A stretch of 64,000 nt of DNA, taken from positions 325,229 to 389,228 of the forward strand of contig NZ_KI912268.1 of the NCBI RefSeq assembly GCF_000242615.2. Direction: 5' to 3'. The position numbers and the translations under genes were made by a program. Of the stretch, positions 34,418-43,080 are shown one piece after another. Source of the DNA: Holophaga foetida DSM 6591. GTDB lineage: Bacteria > Acidobacteriota > Holophagae > Holophagales > Holophagaceae. The stretch's first letter is position 1, and the number at the start of each line of letters is the position of its first letter. The notes under the pieces are model-generated. The model was not told the origin of the DNA and searched no databases. It saw only the letters and a program-made list of their open reading frames with translations.

Positions 34418-35470
34418 TCATATCATCGGCCGATCGCCTTCCCAGGTTGTCAGGAGGGCCTGGGTCTGGGGTTGGATGCGGGCGAGGGCATCCTCTACAT
34501 CCTCCATGGATAGATCCCGATGGGTGATGAAGCGCAGGGCGCTGCCTGCGGGCAGGACCCGGACCCCCTTGGCCTCCAGGGCGTTCATGGCCAGGGGGGC
34601 ATCGGTGACGGGCACCAGGACGATGTTGGTTTCGGGCTCCTGGGGGCGCAGCCCCATGAGCCGCAAGCCCTCAGCCAGTCGCCGGGCCTTGGCGTGATCC
34701 TCCGGTATCCGGGGCAGGTAGTCCAGGGCCACCAGTCCTGCGGCGGCGACTACGCCCCCCTGGCGGACAGCTCCCCCCAGCATCTTGCGGAGGCGTCGGG
34801 CTCCATCGATGAGGGGCCTGCTGCCGCACAGGATGGAGCCCATTGGGGCCCCCAGGCCTTTGCTCAGACAGAGGGAGAGGGTATCGGCGCCCAGGGCGAG
34901 GTCCTGGATACTGGCTCCAAGGAAGGCTGCCGCGTGCCAGAGCCGGGCCCCGTCCAGGTGGACTTTCAGCCCCTGGTCATGGGCGATGTCCATGAGCGTC
35001 CGGGTCTCCGGGATCCCCAGGCAGGTGCCTCCGGCGAAGTTGTGGGTGTTCTCCAGGCAGAGCAGGGTGGTGCGCAGGGTGTAGTACGGCCCCTCCGCTC
35101 CGATGGCCCGCCAGAGCTGGTGAGGGGTGATCTTCCCGGGGCCGCCCTCCCAGGGCAGGGCCTCGGGCATGCCCTGGGCGAGCCAGGCGGCGGTTCCCAG
35201 TTCAGAGCCCAGGACATGGGCCTTTTCCGGGGCCAGGAAGCGGTCGCCCCGTTGGAGGTGAAGCATCAGGGCGATGAGATTGGCCATGCTGCCGGAGGGG
35301 GTCCAGATGGCGGCCTCGAAGCCAGCCAGCTCTGCCACGCGCCGCTCCAGGCGATCCACGGTGGGATCCCGTTCCAGGACCTCGTCCCCCACCTCCGCAG
35401 CAGCCATGGCCCTCCGCATCTCATCGGTGGGACGGGTGACCGTATCAGAGCGGAAATCAATGGTTCGCAT
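34418..35470 (-). CDS. ltaE: Low-specificity L-threonine aldolase
   Basis: 350 residues from ATG 35470 (MRTIDFRSDTVTRPT); the longer frame runs back into the SRP RNA gene and is not protein. This PLP enzyme splits threonine or allo-threonine into glycine and acetaldehyde. Family blocks: FRSDTVTRPTDEMR, GDEVLERDPTVDRLE, NTHNFAGGTCLG, VHLDGARLWHAA and the PLP lysine in SLCLSKGLGAPMGS. Length is normal. Confidence 0.92.
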   Translation of the reverse strand: MRTIDFRSDTVTRPTDEMRRAMAAAEVGDEVLERDPTVDRLERRVAELAGFEAAIWTPSGSMANLIALMLHLQRGDRFLAPEKAHVLGSELGTAAWLAQGMPEALPWEGGPGKITPHQLWRAIGAEGPYYTLRTTLLCLENTHNFAGGTCLGIPETRTLMDIAHDQGLKVHLDGARLWHAAAFLGASIQDLALGADTLSLCLSKGLGAPMGSILCGSRPLIDGARRLRKMLGGAVRQGGVVAAAGLVALDYLPRIPEDHAKARRLAEGLRLMGLRPQEPETNIVLVPVTDAPLAMNALEAKGVRVLPAGSALRFITHRDLSMEDVEDALARIQPQTQALLTTWEGDRPMI

Positions 35471-35542
35471 GGACGCCCCCGGGGACTTGTCCACATTATC
35501 GGCGTCCAGATTCCATTCTTGGGAAGGGATGCGAGCAGATGC

Positions 35543-35642
35543 AAAAAGGGCCGGGCTTGCCACGGCACTCGGGGGAACGACTTAGGGCTGCTTCTTCCGA
35601 CCTGACCCGGTTCATCGCACCCCGATGCATGGGGCCCGGCTT
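35543..35642 (-). ncRNA. ffs: Signal recognition particle RNA (4.5S type)
   Basis: The 5' end AAGCCGGGCCCC pairs with the 3' end GCAAGCCCGGCCC, which is followed by TTTTT as its own terminator. The apical domain reads GGGTCAGGTCGGAAGAAGCAGCCC, matching the universally conserved GGUCAGG ... GGAA ... AGCAGCC core of SRP RNA that binds Ffh. Compared with the common GUCCGGAAGGAAGCAGCC, one C-G pair next to the GGAA loop appears to be missing. Total length is about 100 nt, right for the short bacterial form. It lies upstream of the threonine aldolase gene on the same strand. Confidence 0.92.
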
Positions 35643-35762
35643 GGATTCAGGATAGCCGGGGCGCGGGCGTTTGGCCACGACGAAGGTCAGGAACGCGAAA
35701 GCATACGGACAAAGCAAGGCGGTTCAGGATCATGAAATGCCTAGGGGATGTCCTTGCCTTTC

Positions 35763-35826
35763 ATTCTGTGTGTCCCGGATATCCTTTTGAAAAATAAGGG
35801 ACAGGATTGGCAGGATGGCCAGGATG
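35763..35826. repeat. Degenerate GGCAGGAT-type dispersed repeat
   Basis: GGATATCC followed by GGACAGGATTGGCAGGATGG resembles the inverted repeat at 29413-29483 (shared ATATCC, ACAGGAT and ATGGCCAGGAT blocks). It lies between the SRP RNA and the tolB terminator, with no gene. Confidence 0.45.
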
Positions 35827-35833
35827 CAACCCT

Positions 35834-35874
35834 AAAAGAAAGCGCACGAAGAGGATCTTCGTGCGCTTTCTTTT
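35834..35874 (-). terminator. Strong terminator downstream of tolB
   Basis: A perfect 19-bp stem (35834-35852 with 35856-35874) around three bases. It has A-rich and T-rich flanks on both sides, so it can stop transcripts in either direction. It starts 12 bp after the tolB stop. Confidence 0.85.
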
Positions 35875-35886
35875 CCTGGTGTCGAT

Positions 35887-37179
35887 CTACCTGCTCCTTA
35901 CCCATCTTGGGCTCTGGCACCCGGCGAAATCTGTCAAACGCTTGAGCTGGTTGCCCGAGAGGTCGGTGGTGAAGAGCTGCGTGCCGCCACGGCTGCCGCT
36001 GGAGAAGACCAGACGGCGCTCGTCCGGGGACCAGGAGGGGCTCTCGGAACTGGCGACGCCGGTGGTGATCTGGTAGGCCTTGCCCTCGCCCAGCTTGTAG
36101 ACGAAGAGGTCGAACTTGCCTTCAAAGCGGGAGACGTAGGCGATCATGGAACCCCCGGGGCTCCAGGACGGGCTGGTGTTGTAGTTGCCTTCCCGGGTCA
36201 GGCGCCGGACGTTGGAGCCATCCTCTTCCATGAGGAAGATCTGGGGACCGCCGTCCCGGTCGGAGGTGAAGGCCAGCTGGTTTCCGCTGGGATTCCAGTT
36301 GGGCTCGGTGTTGATGCAGTCGCTCTCCGTGAGGCGGCGCACCCGATCCGTGGCCAGATCCAGCACCATGATGTCGCTATTGCCCTTGCGGTCGCCCTGG
36401 GCGAAGGCCAGGCGCTTCCCGTCCGTGGACCAGCAGGGGGCGAAGCAGGGACCCTGGGGCTGCTTCTCACCGATGGGGTAGAGCTTCTCGTGGGGGCCGC
36501 CGGGCTTGCGCTGACCCCAGAGAGCTGGGTAGCCCCCCTTGTAGGTCACGTAGGCCAGACGCCCATCCCGAGCCACGGTGGGGCTGATGGTGAGGCTCTG
36601 GTACGAGGTGATCTGGGAGGTCTTGGCCCCGTCCCGGTCGATCTGGAAGATCTCCTTGACCCCCGGTGCTGTCTGGCGGGCAAAGACGACCCGGCTGGCG
36701 GCCACGCCGCGTTCTCCGGTGAGGCGGGCCACGAGATCATCGGAAATGGAGTGGGCCATGAGGCGCAGGGCATTGTCTCGGCCAACGTAGGTCTTGCCGA
36801 AGACCCCCTTGCCGGGCTTGGCGTCGATGGCCTCCAGGCGGGTTTCCAGATCGCCGTTGGGGCGGTGGCTCATCTTGAGGATCAGCAGCCAGTCGGTGCC
36901 AGTGGCCACCCAGGCTGGGTAGCTGGCGGCATCTGTGGTCTTGGGCAGGTTCTGGCGGATCACCGCGAAGGGCCCGGCCTCCTCCAGATCGCTGAGGATG
37001 ACCGAGTGGAACTCTTTTTCCAGGAGGGCGCTGTCCATGCCGGTGGCCTGGGGGAAGGGCACGGCGATGCCCAGTTTGCTTCCGGCGGAAGCAGAGAGGA
37101 CCACTTCCTGCTGGGCGGGGGCCTGGCCCCAGAGGGGGGCGAAGCAGCTCAGCAGGCATCCGATAATCCAACGTTTCAT
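35887..37179 (-). CDS. tolB: Tol-Pal system protein TolB
   Basis: 430 residues from MKRWIIGCLL, chosen because GGGAG precedes this ATG and it starts the signal peptide. TolB is the periplasmic beta-propeller that binds Pal during outer-membrane constriction. The N-terminal alpha/beta domain is followed by PD40/WD-like repeats (PNWNPSGNQLAFTSDRDG, PSWSPGGSMIAYVSRFEG, PSWSPDERRLVFSSGSRGG). It sits 3.5 kb from pal and cpoB on the opposite strand, so the Tol-Pal genes are split; tolQRA are not in the window. Confidence 0.93.
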   Translation of the reverse strand: MKRWIIGCLLSCFAPLWGQAPAQQEVVLSASAGSKLGIAVPFPQATGMDSALLEKEFHSVILSDLEEAGPFAVIRQNLPKTTDAASYPAWVATGTDWLLILKMSHRPNGDLETRLEAIDAKPGKGVFGKTYVGRDNALRLMAHSISDDLVARLTGERGVAASRVVFARQTAPGVKEIFQIDRDGAKTSQITSYQSLTISPTVARDGRLAYVTYKGGYPALWGQRKPGGPHEKLYPIGEKQPQGPCFAPCWSTDGKRLAFAQGDRKGNSDIMVLDLATDRVRRLTESDCINTEPNWNPSGNQLAFTSDRDGGPQIFLMEEDGSNVRRLTREGNYNTSPSWSPGGSMIAYVSRFEGKFDLFVYKLGEGKAYQITTGVASSESPSWSPDERRLVFSSGSRGGTQLFTTDLSGNQLKRLTDFAGCQSPRWVRSR

Positions 37180-37212
37180 GGGTACTCCCATCCAATTACC
37201 TTACTGTTCATG

Positions 37213-38043
37213 CTAGCAGGCCGAATCCGGTTCCATCGCGAGACGAGCCAATCGATCCCCGTAGTCCCGCCTCAGCTCCTCGACCCACTCGGGCCGCAGG
37301 TGACCGTAGGCAGGGCGGAGCCCCTCGGCGACCCAGGCCTGGAGCTCCGCTACGGAGGCGCAGCCCTCCAGTCTGGTACGGAGGTCCGCCAGGGCTGCTT
37401 CATCCGGGCGGAGGCAGGCCTTCACGGGGCCGTAGCTGATGCGGTGGATGGCGCAGGTGCCCAGGGCCTTCAGGGCCTTCCGGTGTTCGGGGGTCCCGTA
37501 GCCCTTGTGCTGGGCGAAACCGTAGCCGGGATAATCCGTTTCCATATTCCTCAGCAGGGCGTCCCGGTGGGTCTTGGCGAGGATGGAGGCACAGGCTATG
37601 GCGCAGCTCAGGGCATCGCCCTCCACCACCAGCCGCTCTGGAAGGCCCGTGGCCGGGGCGCGGTCGCCATCCACGAAGAGGATCCGGGGGCGGAGCTGCA
37701 CGCCCTTCACCGCTTGGCGCATGGCCTCTTTGGTGGCCTCCAGGATGTTCTCCCGGTCGATGCCCAGGTTGTCGACTTCCGCCACGGCCCATGCGGGAAG
37801 CACCAGCTTGAGCTCCGCAGCCAGGGCTTCCCGCTTATCTGGGGAGAGTTGCTTGCTGTCCCGGGCCCCCCGGAGGACATGGCCCCAGCGCGCCACCACG
37901 TCCGGGTTCAGGACGGCGCAGGCCGCCACCACAGGACCGGCCCAGGCGCCGCGCCCCGCCTCGTCCACGCCGCCCCAGGCGATGCCCGGGGGCACGTTGC
38001 CCAGATCCCAGTCGAGGGGATTGCGTTTGGCGGGTGCGGTCAT
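37213..38043 (-). CDS. rnhB: Ribonuclease HII
   Basis: 276 residues from ATG 38043, preceded by GGAGGATTCAACG and overlapping the upstream gene's stop as ATGA. RNase HII removes RNA from RNA-DNA hybrids and misinserted ribonucleotides. The catalytic acids lie in GVDEAGRGAWAGPV, ILFVDGD and the H-x-x-Y-G-T/A-K type block HKGYGTPEH. About 60 C-terminal residues beyond the core form an extra helical tail. Confidence 0.92.
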   Translation of the reverse strand: MTAPAKRNPLDWDLGNVPPGIAWGGVDEAGRGAWAGPVVAACAVLNPDVVARWGHVLRGARDSKQLSPDKREALAAELKLVLPAWAVAEVDNLGIDRENILEATKEAMRQAVKGVQLRPRILFVDGDRAPATGLPERLVVEGDALSCAIACASILAKTHRDALLRNMETDYPGYGFAQHKGYGTPEHRKALKALGTCAIHRISYGPVKACLRPDEAALADLRTRLEGCASVAELQAWVAEGLRPAYGHLRPEWVEELRRDYGDRLARLAMEPDSAC

Positions 38044-39815
38044 CGTTGAATCCTCCGGGCCGGGAAGGCCAGCCCTGTCCATGCCTTGAAGGCGGATCGC
38101 TGGGCCGGGGTGGCCCCGCTATCCGCCTGGATGAGGGTGCTGCGGTGGGGGTGTTCCTGGGTGGTGAGTGAGAAGGTGCTCACCCGGCCAAGATGGCCCG
38201 CCAGGACCTCGAAGCGGGAGCCCAGGGGGAGATCCCCAAAGCGGTTCTGGGCATCGTGTCCCGAAGCCGTGCGCCAGCCGTTCACCGCCAGGATCTCCAT
38301 GCCGTAGCTCAGACCAGCCTGGGCGGCGGGGGAGTCAGGGAAGACGTTCTGGATGGTGGCGCCGGAACCGAAGGCGAGGCCCGTGTAGACCTTGGCGCGG
38401 GCCAATCCATCGGGGTCGTCCACCCGGCGGAGCTGCTCCCAGGGGGCGCGGCTCTCGAAGCGCAGCCCAAAGGCCTGCTGGATCTCCCGGGGATCCAGTT
38501 CCTCCAGCCCCGAGATCCAGGCATCCCAGAAGGGAGCGGGGTCCTGGCCGGTCAGGGTCCCGTAGGCTTTGCGCAGATCCTCGTCCCGAAGATGGCCATC
38601 CCCGATCTGCTTCCAGAGCAGGCGGAAGAGATCCTCCAGTCCCAGCTTCCCCTTGGAGGCGAGACGGATGCGGGCCTCCATCATCCAGGCCACCAGGGCG
38701 CCCTTCTCGTAGTAGCTCACGCTGCTGTTGGGGCTCCACTCGTTGGGCTTGTAGAGGCGGATCCAGGCGTCGAAGCTGGACTCCTCCAGGCTCTGCTCCA
38801 GGCGTCCCGCGCGGGTGGTGTATTCGGTCCACAGGGCCGAGAGCTTGCGCTCCACCCAGGACCAGGGGACCAGCCCCGCCCGGGTCACCAGGGTGTACTG
38901 CAGGAGGCTGGTGAAGCCTTCGTGGAACCAGAGGAGGCGGGTGGGGTTCTCGCGGCTGTAGTCGAAGGGGCCCAGCTCAGATGCCCGGAGGCGCTTGACG
39001 TTCCAGACGTGGAAGAACTCGTGGGCGATGAGGGTGAAGAGCTCGTAGTAGCCCTCGGGGCTGTCCAGATGGTGAGGGTCCGCCAGAAGGGCCGTGCTTT
39101 CCCGGTGCTCCAGGCCGCCCCGCTGGCCGGGGCTGAAGGTGAGGAGAAAGACGTAGCGCTGGAAAGGGAAGCCGTCAAAGATTTCCCCACAGACCTCGGT
39201 GACGCGCTCTGTGGCCTCCCGGATGCGTTCCTCGTCCCCGGCGTGCTTCCCGGTGATGGCCAGCTCGAAGGCGGTCTTCCCGACCTTCCAGGTGTGGAGC
39301 TTGAAGGTGCCCAGTTCGAAAGGGGCATCCACCAGGGCGTCCTGGTTCTGGGCGAAATAGCAGCCCCTTCGCTTGGGTAGGCCGGTGGCCACTCTCCAAT
39401 CCTTCGGCCAGCTCTCGAAGCGGACTTCCACAGGACGGCCTTCCCCCTCGGGGTAGAGGAAGGTCGCGGCTCCCTGGAGCTGGGCATGGCTGGCGTCCAC
39501 ATGGTTCGTCCGGACCGTGAGCTCATTGCAGAAGAGGCGGTAGCGCAGGGTGGCTTCACCCTTCATGGCCGGGAGTTGCCAGCGCTGCTTGTCGAGCTTG
39601 CGCAGCTCCAGAGTCTTCCCTTCGGCATCTGTGAGGCGCACACGATCCAGGAACTTGGCGTAATCCCGCACCAGGTATGAGCCTGGGGTCCAGGCGGGCA
39701 GGGCCAGAACGGGGCCCTTGGCCATGAGATCGGCGGGGAGGCGCAGCTCCACTTCGATCTCATGGGCGGCCAGGTCCAGGGGGCTCAGGCAGGCTTCGAT
39801 GGGTTGGGTCGGCAT
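38040..39815 (-). CDS. M61 glycyl aminopeptidase-like protease with PDZ domain
   Basis: 591 residues from ATG 39815 (MPTQPIEACLS); the 200 codons upstream in the same frame are a shadow of the neighbouring gene. The zinc motif HEFFHVWNVKR with a downstream Glu (WFHEGFTSLLQY) is typical of M61 peptidases, preceded by the beta-sandwich LPAWTPGSYLVRDYAKF. A C-terminal PDZ domain (residues about 490-570, with AGLSYGMEILAVNGWR) completes the usual layout. No signal peptide is obvious, so it may be cytoplasmic. It overlaps the DUF2520 gene upstream by 31 bp and rnhB downstream by 4 bp. Confidence 0.9.
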   Translation of the reverse strand: MPTQPIEACLSPLDLAAHEIEVELRLPADLMAKGPVLALPAWTPGSYLVRDYAKFLDRVRLTDAEGKTLELRKLDKQRWQLPAMKGEATLRYRLFCNELTVRTNHVDASHAQLQGAATFLYPEGEGRPVEVRFESWPKDWRVATGLPKRRGCYFAQNQDALVDAPFELGTFKLHTWKVGKTAFELAITGKHAGDEERIREATERVTEVCGEIFDGFPFQRYVFLLTFSPGQRGGLEHRESTALLADPHHLDSPEGYYELFTLIAHEFFHVWNVKRLRASELGPFDYSRENPTRLLWFHEGFTSLLQYTLVTRAGLVPWSWVERKLSALWTEYTTRAGRLEQSLEESSFDAWIRLYKPNEWSPNSSVSYYEKGALVAWMMEARIRLASKGKLGLEDLFRLLWKQIGDGHLRDEDLRKAYGTLTGQDPAPFWDAWISGLEELDPREIQQAFGLRFESRAPWEQLRRVDDPDGLARAKVYTGLAFGSGATIQNVFPDSPAAQAGLSYGMEILAVNGWRTASGHDAQNRFGDLPLGSRFEVLAGHLGRVSTFSLTTQEHPHRSTLIQADSGATPAQRSAFKAWTGLAFPARRIQR

Positions 39816-40450
39816 GATGGCTCCAGGGGGGCGTGCCCCAGCTTCAGGAAGATCTCCCTCCAGGCCTCCGGAAGGGCCAGGGCGTCCCTTTCTATGGTGC
39901 CCTGGTCGTTGCGGACGAAGGGGCCGGTCCGTCCGGCGGGACCTTTCTGCTGGATATTTCGCAGAGTTGCCCGGGCCAGGGGCAGGAGCCCCTCTCCGGG
40001 AAGCTGGATGCCGGAGGCCCTGAGGAGCTCCTCGGCGCCAAGCCAGAGGGTGGCGGCGTGTCCCGAGGTGAGGACGGCACAGGCGTGGTAGAGAGCCTTC
40101 AGCTCGGGAGGCAGCCCGAAGGGGAGGAAGCCCAGGTCGGCGAAGGCCCGCCCCACGACTTCGGGAATCTCCCCAGAGATTCCGAGGGGGGTTCCCCGCC
40201 AGTCCCGGGCCTCGCCATCGAAGCTGGTGAGGGGATGGGCGCAGGGAAGCCCCTCCAGGTGGAGGCTTCCGCTCATGTGGACGCAGCGCCCCGGGAAGCG
40301 GGCCGCCTGCTCCAGGATGGCGCCGTCCGGAACCGCCAGCAGAACCCAGCCCTCCGGGGAAGCCTCCCGAGAGACCAGGGAGACTCTGGGGCCCCAGGCC
40401 TCCGCCAGGGCGCACCCTGCTTTACCTCTGCCTAGAACTGTAAATTCCAT
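39785..40450 (-). CDS. DUF2520/Rossmann-fold oxidoreductase-like protein
   Basis: 221 residues. The N-terminal glycine-rich start (FTVLGRGKAGCALAEAWG) is a dinucleotide-binding fold. LLAVPDGAILEQA, VHMSGSLHLEG and HPLTSFDG follow the order seen in ProC-like proteins of the DUF2520 group. The C-terminal helical region (LYHACAVLTSGHAATLWLGAEELL) fits the same group. Substrate is unknown. It overlaps the peptidase gene by 31 bp, indicating co-translation. Confidence 0.8.
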   Translation of the reverse strand: MEFTVLGRGKAGCALAEAWGPRVSLVSREASPEGWVLLAVPDGAILEQAARFPGRCVHMSGSLHLEGLPCAHPLTSFDGEARDWRGTPLGISGEIPEVVGRAFADLGFLPFGLPPELKALYHACAVLTSGHAATLWLGAEELLRASGIQLPGEGLLPLARATLRNIQQKGPAGRTGPFVRNDQGTIERDALALPEAWREIFLKLGHAPLEPSCRPNPSKPA

Positions 40451-40641
40451 GGACTTGAGTTTGCCTCAAAGGGCGACTTTTGGGACTAAATATGTATTGA
40501 CAATAATCTTAGTGGTCCTCATTTCGACCTAAATCGAATTTCTACCAGCAGGTGTACCCTGGCAAAAAAAAATCCCTATGAAACTTTTTCAGTTGCACCT
40601 GGGTGACTTTGGATAAACTTGGCAGCGTTGGAGGAATCATC

Positions 40642-41253
40642 ATGCGATTCGCGCAAATCGTCATCCCCGTTGCTGTCCTGTTGACGATGGGGGCCGGAAT
40701 GGCCTGCAAGAAGCCAGCTCCCGTACCTGAACAGCCCAAGGTGGACGACGACGCTGCCACTAGGGCTGCCGCCGAAGAAGAGGCCCGCCGCAGGGCTGCC
40801 GCCGAAGCTGAGGCCCGCCGTCTGGCAGAATCCGATGCCGCCAAGGCCAAGGCTGCTGCCGAAGCCGAGGCCGCCCGCAGGGCCGAGGCTGAAAAGGCCG
40901 CCTCTTTCCAGCGCGCCGCTGAAGCCGCTCTGAAGGATGTGAATTTCGACTTCGACCACTCCGGCATCCGCGAGGCCGACAAGGCCAAGCTCCAGGCCAT
41001 CGCCGACTTCATGAAGGCCTACGCCCAGGCTAAGGTTCAGGTTGAGGGGCATTGTGACGAACGCGGTACCGTGGAATACAACTTGGCTCTGGGTGACCGG
41101 CGTGCCCACTCCGCCTACGCTTACCTTACGGGGCTTGGCGTGGCTGAGGATCGCCTCAGCACCATCAGCTACGGCAAGGAGAAGCCCAAGGTCCAGGGCA
41201 AGGATGAAGAGACCTGGCTCATCAATCGCCGTTGTGAATTCAAGCTCAAGTAG
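40642..41253 (+). CDS. pal: Peptidoglycan-associated lipoprotein Pal
   Basis: 203 residues from ATG 40642 after GGAGGAATCATC. The lipoprotein signal ends in the lipobox GMAC. A long Ala/Glu/Arg-rich coiled region (about residues 40-95) spaces the anchor from the C-terminal OmpA-like domain, which has FDFDHSGIREADKAKL, the peptidoglycan-binding VEGHCDERGTVEYNLALGDRRA block and the end RRCEFKLK. It tethers the outer membrane to the wall and binds TolB. cpoB follows after a hairpin. Confidence 0.94.
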   Translation: MRFAQIVIPVAVLLTMGAGMACKKPAPVPEQPKVDDDAATRAAAEEEARRRAAAEAEARRLAESDAAKAKAAAEAEAARRAEAEKAASFQRAAEAALKDVNFDFDHSGIREADKAKLQAIADFMKAYAQAKVQVEGHCDERGTVEYNLALGDRRAHSAYAYLTGLGVAEDRLSTISYGKEKPKVQGKDEETWLINRRCEFKLK

Positions 41254-41273
41254 GTTTCTGAAACTTGGAGTGG

Positions 41274-41303
41274 GAGCGGAGGGATTCATTCCTCCGCTCT
41301 TTT
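41274..41303 (+). terminator. Hairpin with U-run between pal and cpoB
   Basis: GAGCGGAGG (41274-41282) pairs with CCTCCGCTC (41291-41299), followed by TTTT. It lies 20 bp after the pal stop and its tail abuts the cpoB ribosome binding site, so it may lower cpoB expression relative to pal rather than stop all transcripts. Confidence 0.75.
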
Positions 41304-41316
41304 GCATGGAGGACTC

Positions 41317-42033
41317 ATGGTGAAACGTGCTCTGGTTGCCCTGCTCGTCCTGGGCGGGCTCGTGGGGTGTCAATCCGAGGAACAGCTTAAGAAGATGCAG
41401 GTCGAGATGGGCGACATGAAGATGGAAGTCTTCAAGCTCCGCCGTCAGATGGAGGACGCCAATCAGAAGCAGGAGGCGGAGCGCAGTGCTGCCGATGAGG
41501 CCCGCAAGCTCGACCGGCGCTTCCAGGCCGATCTCCAGGACACCCTCCGCCAGCTCCAGGACTCCACCCGGAGCCTGAACGGTCGTCTGCAGGAGACGCC
41601 AGCGCGTCGCTCCGGCAAGCCGACGCCCGCGCCTGAGCCCCAGGCTCCTCCTGTACAGGATGACGAGAAGGCCCTGCAGGCCGTACTGCTGGACTACAAC
41701 CGGGGTAACTATGCTTTGGCTGCGGAAAGCCTGGAGCTCTTTGTGAAGGGCAATCCCAACAGCTCCCGCAAGCCCGATGCCCTCTTCTATCTGGGGCTCT
41801 CCCACTACAATCTCAAGGCCTACGACAAGGCCAAGTCCGTCTTTGAGCAGCTCCTCAAGGAGCACCCGACCTCCAACCAATTCCTGCCCGCCAAGCTCAA
41901 GCGGGCCCAGTGCCTCAAGTGGCTGGGGCTCAAGCCTGCCGCCATCCAGGCCTTCCGGGAGATCAAGTCCGGCTTCCCCGGCACTTCGGAATCTCGCACG
42001 GCCCAGCAGGAACTGGAAGACCTGGGGGCCTGA
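41317..42033 (+). CDS. cpoB: Cell division coordinator CpoB (YbgF)
   Basis: 238 residues from ATG 41317 after GGAGG. A lipoprotein-type signal (lipobox GGLVGC) is followed by a coiled coil (about 25-85) for trimerisation. Three C-terminal TPR units follow (LQAVLLDYNRGNYALAAESL, ALFYLGLSHYNLKAYDKAKSVF, AQCLKWLGLKPAAIQAFREI). CpoB links outer-membrane constriction to wall synthesis. The protein is lipidated here by sequence, unlike the soluble E. coli form. Confidence 0.9.
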   Translation: MVKRALVALLVLGGLVGCQSEEQLKKMQVEMGDMKMEVFKLRRQMEDANQKQEAERSAADEARKLDRRFQADLQDTLRQLQDSTRSLNGRLQETPARRSGKPTPAPEPQAPPVQDDEKALQAVLLDYNRGNYALAAESLELFVKGNPNSSRKPDALFYLGLSHYNLKAYDKAKSVFEQLLKEHPTSNQFLPAKLKRAQCLKWLGLKPAAIQAFREIKSGFPGTSESRTAQQELEDLGA

Positions 42034-42036
42034 CGC

Positions 42037-43026
42037 GTGAGTTTCACCGAATCGTGGAGGGTGCCCGTCCGGGTGGATCTGGCCGGGGGCACCCTCGATC
42101 TCTGGCCCATCTACGCACTCATGGAGGGCTGTGTCACCGTCAATGCCGCGGTGGATCTCTGGATCGAACTGGAGGTGGAGCGGCAGGGGGTCGGCTTCCA
42201 GGTGGAGAGCCGGGATCTCGGCGTCGCCTTCCATGAACGGGAATGGCCGGAGCTCATTCCGGTTCCGGAGCTATCCTGGGTCTGGCGGGTGATGAGCGCC
42301 GCCCGTCAGCGTCCGGCCCGCCTTGCCCTCCGGAGCCCTGTGCCCCAGGGCTCGGGGCTGGGAACCTCTTCCTGTATGGGGGTGGGGCTCTTGGGGGCAT
42401 GCGAGGGACTGGAAGCGGGGCCAGAGCTGGCGGCCCGGGTTCCCCTGATGAGGGATCTGGAAGCCCGGGAGCTCCGCACGCCCACGGGCTGGCAGGACTA
42501 TTTCCCCGCCGCCCTGGGGGGCTGCCTGGCCCTTCACTGGGATCTGCCGGAACCCCGATGGGAGACGCTTTCGCCCCATCCTGAACTCCTGGAGGACCTG
42601 ATGGTCTTCTACACCGGCAAGCCCCACCATTCCGGGCTCACCAACTGGGAGGCATACCGGCGCTTCATCGAAGGGGATGGGGTCACCCGCAAGGCCCTGG
42701 AGGAAATCCGGGACATCACCCTTGAAATGGCCGTGGCCGTGCCCAGGGACGCCGCCGCCGTGGGAGCCCTCCTCGAACGGGAAGGGCAGGCCCGCTGTCG
42801 TCTTTCGCCAGCCGTTGAGACGGATGCCATGCGGGCTGTGCGGGAGCGCGGTCACCGGGAAGGCTGGTACGCCGGGATGAAACCCTGCGGAGCAGGGGGA
42901 GGTGGTTGCTGCCTTCTGGTCACCCCCAAGGGACGCCGGGAGGATGCTTGCGCTGCCCTCACAGCCATGGGACTGCCTCCACTGGCGGTCTCCCTCACTT
43001 CGAAGGGGTTGCACCGCACTCTGTAA
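42037..43026 (+). CDS. GHMP-family sugar kinase
   Basis: 329 residues from a GTG three bases after the cpoB stop. The substrate loop RVPVRVDLAGGTLDLWPIY, the ATP motif SPVPQGSGLGTSS and the C-terminal GAGGGGCCLLV block define a GHMP kinase. The arrangement resembles D-glycero-D-manno-heptose 7-phosphate or fucose-type kinases used in surface polysaccharide synthesis. Exact substrate is not readable. Its 3' end lies 15 bp from a dispersed repeat. Confidence 0.85.
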   Translation: MSFTESWRVPVRVDLAGGTLDLWPIYALMEGCVTVNAAVDLWIELEVERQGVGFQVESRDLGVAFHEREWPELIPVPELSWVWRVMSAARQRPARLALRSPVPQGSGLGTSSCMGVGLLGACEGLEAGPELAARVPLMRDLEARELRTPTGWQDYFPAALGGCLALHWDLPEPRWETLSPHPELLEDLMVFYTGKPHHSGLTNWEAYRRFIEGDGVTRKALEEIRDITLEMAVAVPRDAAAVGALLEREGQARCRLSPAVETDAMRAVRERGHREGWYAGMKPCGAGGGGCCLLVTPKGRREDACAALTAMGLPPLAVSLTSKGLHRTL

Positions 43027-43040
43027 CCCGACTAATTGGG

Positions 43041-43080
43041 CTCTTTTCTACTCTTTCTCCGCTGCCTCCGCGTGAGAATC
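43041..43080. repeat. Dispersed CGCGGAGGCAGCGGAG repeat copy at mutY 3' end
   Basis: On the minus strand it reads CACGCGGAGGCAGCGGAG followed by AAAGAGTAGAAAAG, a diverged copy of the CGCAGAGGGCGCAGAG family. It supplies the last codons of mutY (SHAEAAEKE) and its stop. Confidence 0.6.

Noticed and set aside
39816..40415. N-terminal extension of the M61 peptidase by 200 codons
   Set aside because: It is the other-frame shadow of the DUF2520 gene and is rich in Gly/Pro/Arg. The family begins at MPTQPIEA.
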